DNA of 35,185 bases from Anaerolineae bacterium (lineage in GTDB: Bacteria; Chloroflexota; Anaerolineae; Aggregatilineales; Phototrophicaceae), in assembly GCA_023382675.1 (NCBI GenBank), contig JAHDWN010000055.1, positions 1 to 35,185 of the forward strand, written 5' to 3'. This document shows positions 33,174 to 35,185 of the stretch, piece by piece. Both the position numbers and the translations under genes were made by a program. The notes below the pieces were generated by a model. It did no database searches. It saw only the letters and a list, made by a program, of their open reading frames with translations, and was not told the DNA's origin. Each line of letters begins with the position of its first letter. Positions within the stretch are counted from its first letter, which is position 1.

Positions 33174-33947
33174 CTAGTGCTGCTGAAGAGGATAGACGTC
33201 GGTCTGGGAGTTCCCGCCAGATTCCGTATCTTCGATGTACAACATGCGCGTCCGTCCCATCAAGATGACATCTCCGGGCTGAAGGCGATGTTCACGGACG
33301 CGAACATCGTTGATGAACACACCACCCTGACTGTCGTTATCAAACAACGTGTATGTGCCGAAGCGCAGGCGGAGTTGGGCATGGTGGCGCGAGATGTATG
33401 GGTCGTTCAGCATGATGTCGTTATCGTGGCTGCGGCCAATATTGAGCACGTCGGCTTCGAGGACGACCGGATCATGCCCATCGATGATCAACTGCGGATT
33501 GCGGACGAGCCGGTCGGTGGCTTTGATATTGACACGTTCAAGCGAGGCCGTCGCCAGTTTTCGGCGCTGCTGATGCTCCGCTTCAACGACGATTTCCGTC
33601 AAACTTAACTCTGGCCTGGCTGCGATCTCGATGGTGGGCAGGTTGATCATGCGCATATCCAGACTTGCGCTCAGTTCCGACAGGTGCTCAACCAGCAGCG
33701 CGATGAACTGCGGTTGGTGCTCCAAGAAGCGCTGGCGAATGTCCGGATGCAGATAAATGGTGAAACGGTCGGGCGCGATTGGGCGCGGATCATCGCGTTC
33801 CGGTTGTTCGAGATTTTCCTCGAACGCTCTGGAAACCTCAAGCAGGATGTCATGCGCGCTGACGCGGTGGCGAAAAAGCTGCGCGAAGGCACCCTCGATA
33901 ACTCGTTCCAATTGCGCTTCAATCCGCGCGAGATGTTGGTTTGCCAT
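33174..33947 (-). CDS. FhaA-like protein: DUF3662 plus FHA domain
   Basis: The 257-residue cytoplasmic protein has an N-terminal DUF3662 domain (about 1-125; LARIEAQLERVIEGAFAQLF, RFTIYLHPD) and a C-terminal FHA domain (about 160-245) with GRSHDND (171-177), SRHHAQL (186-192) and DSQGGVFIND (205-214). This matches mycobacterial FhaA, a scaffold that links Ser/Thr-kinase signals to the MviN/MurJ and elongation machinery. It is the first gene of the envelope operon. Its promoter leaves almost no leader, so the mRNA may begin at the ATG. No kinase or phosphatase gene is in the window. Confidence 0.93.
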   Translation of the reverse strand: MANQHLARIEAQLERVIEGAFAQLFRHRVSAHDILLEVSRAFEENLEQPERDDPRPIAPDRFTIYLHPDIRQRFLEHQPQFIALLVEHLSELSASLDMRMINLPTIEIAARPELSLTEIVVEAEHQQRRKLATASLERVNIKATDRLVRNPQLIIDGHDPVVLEADVLNIGRSHDNDIMLNDPYISRHHAQLRLRFGTYTLFDNDSQGGVFINDVRVREHRLQPGDVILMGRTRMLYIEDTESGGNSQTDVYPLQQH

Positions 33948-33953
33948 GATGGC

Positions 33954-33982
33954 ATTATAGCCACCGTTTTCTGAGGGGGCAA
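33954..33982 (-). promoter_or_regulatory. Strong promoter giving a possibly leaderless fhaA transcript
   Basis: The minus strand reads TTGCCC (33977-33982), a 17-base spacer and a perfect TATAAT (33954-33959). Only six bases separate the -10 box from the fhaA ATG (33945-33947), so transcription should begin at or next to the start codon and no ribosome-binding site is possible. Confidence 0.7.
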
Positions 33983-34000
33983 TGCTGCTGCGTCGCCGTA

Positions 34001-34034
34001 TGAAAGAAAGAGGGCAGGCGTTTGCCTACCCTCT
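34001..34034 (-). terminator. Intrinsic terminator of the PpiC-type gene
   Basis: An 11-bp stem (34009-34019 with 34024-34034) closed by a 4-base loop lies seven bases after the stop. On the minus strand its single C-A mismatch becomes a G-U pair, and it is followed by CTTTCTTTC, a U-rich tract. It separates this gene from fhaA. Confidence 0.8.
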
Positions 34035-34041
34035 AAGCAGT

Positions 34042-35185
34042 TCATTGTACTGCGCGCAGTTGGAGCGGCGGGTCGGTGGGGACGTTGTCGATCCAGGTGT
34101 CGAAGATCTGGATGCTCGCGCTCTCGTCTGCGCGGACGCCGTCCAGCCAATCCTGGAAGGCACGTGCCTTCGCCTGCTCGAAATCGCTGTCGCTCATCTC
34201 GCGGTCTTCGCGGGCGCGCACCTGAAGGATGTGATAACCGAAATCGGTTTGTACCGGGCCAACAAAGGCACCGATTTCTGCATCACGCGCGGCGTCCGCG
34301 AACGGCGTGACATAGCGCGCGAGCGGTGCCCATCCCAGTTCACCGCCGTTGCCAGCGTTCGAGGTGTCGGTCGAGACGGCGGCGGCCAGAGTCGCAAACG
34401 ACTCGCCAGCTTGCAGCGCCTCAAGCACGTCCTGCGCCTGAGCTTCAGTCGCGACCAGAATGTGGCGGACGTTGACGTAGGTCGCCGTGTGAGACACGTC
34501 TGCGGCTACCTGCTCTTGTACCGCGTCACGCAGCGCCTGTGCCTGGAAATAAGCCTGGAGGTCACTGTCGCTGATCTGGCTGGTGGTCGTGACGTAACTG
34601 AAGAAATCCTGGCGTGTCGTGTTGTAAATGGCTTCGCGTGTCGCGGCATCCGGCGTCGAAGTTGCCGTTGCAGTTGCCTGCGGTGTTAGCGAAGGCGTTG
34701 CTGTGAGTTCAGGCGTCGGTGTCGTCGTTGGCGTCGATGTTTCGGTTGGTATGGGCGAGGGTGTTGCTGTGATGAACGGCGTTGGGCTGGCCGTCGAGGT
34801 TGGCGCGGGTGTCGCTGTGTACAGACCCGCGTTCGGATCATAGCCAAAGAATTGACGAATGCGCTCTTGCACCTGTTCGTCGCTGACCGTGATGCCCATG
34901 GCCTGCGCCTGCTGCCGGATCACGGTATCGTCCACCATGTCGTTGAGCACACGATTGCCCAACTGGTCGGGCACCTGCATCTCGCTGATGATGTTGCTGG
35001 TAACGGGGTTTTGTGTGAGCGCTTGCTGGGCATCCTGGTCGCTCGCGCCGAACGCCAGGTAAGTGTAGTAAGCGTTGGTCAACTGCTCGTTCAAAAGCGT
35101 GCGTTCCAGACGGACGCGGCGTTCGAAGTCACCGACGGTGATGGTTTCGCCGTTGACTTCCGCAACAGCCTGGCGCGGCGCAAGT
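34042..35185 (-). CDS. SurA/PpiC-type peptidyl-prolyl isomerase with internal Thr/Pro insert (5' partial)
   Basis: The frame is open to the window edge; about 381 residues are visible and the signal/anchor region is missing. The first residues shown (AVAEVNGETITVGDFERRVR) are a SurA-type N-terminal segment, continuing through VLNDMVDDTVIRQQAQAMG. A Thr/Pro-rich insert of about 55 residues then interrupts the helical chaperone domain (encoded near 34640-34835). The rotamase domain follows: VRHILVATEAQAQDVLEAL, GGELGWAPLARYVTPF, and GPVQTDFGYHILQVRAR. It probably folds exported proteins outside the membrane. The visible ATG-like start at 35094 (a TTG) is internal. Confidence 0.9.
   Translation of the reverse strand, partial: LAPRQAVAEVNGETITVGDFERRVRLERTLLNEQLTNAYYTYLAFGASDQDAQQALTQNPVTSNIISEMQVPDQLGNRVLNDMVDDTVIRQQAQAMGITVSDEQVQERIRQFFGYDPNAGLYTATPAPTSTASPTPFITATPSPIPTETSTPTTTPTPELTATPSLTPQATATATSTPDAATREAIYNTTRQDFFSYVTTTSQISDSDLQAYFQAQALRDAVQEQVAADVSHTATYVNVRHILVATEAQAQDVLEALQAGESFATLAAAVSTDTSNAGNGGELGWAPLARYVTPFADAARDAEIGAFVGPVQTDFGYHILQVRAREDREMSDSDFEQAKARAFQDWLDGVRADESASIQIFDTWIDNVPTDPPLQLRAVQ

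Overview
The window looks like chromosomal DNA of a GC-rich bacterium of the phylum Chloroflexota, probably Anaerolineae-like. This is inferred from four things: several secreted or membrane proteins with long Thr/Pro/Ala-rich linkers, a topoisomerase I with an extra N-terminal zinc-ribbon domain, frequent GTG/TTG starts, and an FHA-FHA-FtsW-PBP locus resembling the actinobacterial one. No phage, insertion sequence, CRISPR array or rRNA was seen. Genes are densely packed and no gene-free stretch exceeds about 300 bases.

Layout. 1-5225 (+): a tight catabolic/transport cluster with the end of a LivF-type branched-chain amino-acid ABC ATPase, an M24 peptidase/creatinase-fold hydrolase, two luciferase-like (LLM) oxidoreductases and a threonine-synthase-like PLP enzyme between them. 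5451-5522 (-): tRNA-Arg(CCG) with its own promoter. 5655-11083 (+): a lipoprotein, an SH3/mucin-like/zinc-ribbon membrane protein, glutamate formimidoyltransferase, an M23 peptidase lipoprotein and greA, closed by a bidirectional terminator. 11165-20348 (-): a housekeeping run read as ffh - rpsP - KH-domain RNA-binding protein - rimM - dprA - mannose-1-P guanylyltransferase - topA - membrane protein. 20502-22640 (+): a P-loop-like protein whose N-terminus is cut by an in-frame TAA, then a DUF892 ferritin-like protein and a PRC-barrel-like protein. 22716-28212 (-): flavin reductase; then upstream a C39-peptidase/TPR membrane protein, murJ, an MBL-fold hydrolase and an alkaline-phosphatase-fold enzyme. 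28422-29105 (+): PHP-family phosphoesterase. 29076-35185 (-): a cell-envelope operon of FhaA-like, FhaB-like, MTA phosphorylase, FtsW/RodA and PBP, preceded by a PpiC-type foldase that runs off the window.

How the genes work together. The right third is centred on the envelope: MurJ flips lipid II, FtsW/RodA polymerises it, a PBP partner sits next to FtsW, FHA proteins probably relay Ser/Thr-kinase signals, and PpiC and C39 proteins act outside the membrane. The middle is protein export and ribosome maturation (Ffh, S16, RimM, KH) plus DNA topology and uptake (TopA, DprA).

Most notable observations: (1) the FtsW-linked PBP has lost all three catalytic motifs of the transpeptidase (SxxK to GALE, SxN to GCP, KTG to HAS) and is probably a pseudoenzyme; (2) the gene at 20502-21551 has an in-frame stop inside its presumed glycine-rich loop; (3) ribosomal protein S16 carries a tail of about 120 residues; (4) TopA has a DUF5679-like N-terminal fusion, with a TGTGA-N6-TCACA palindrome on its start codon; (5) fhaA has a strong promoter placed so that its mRNA would be leaderless.
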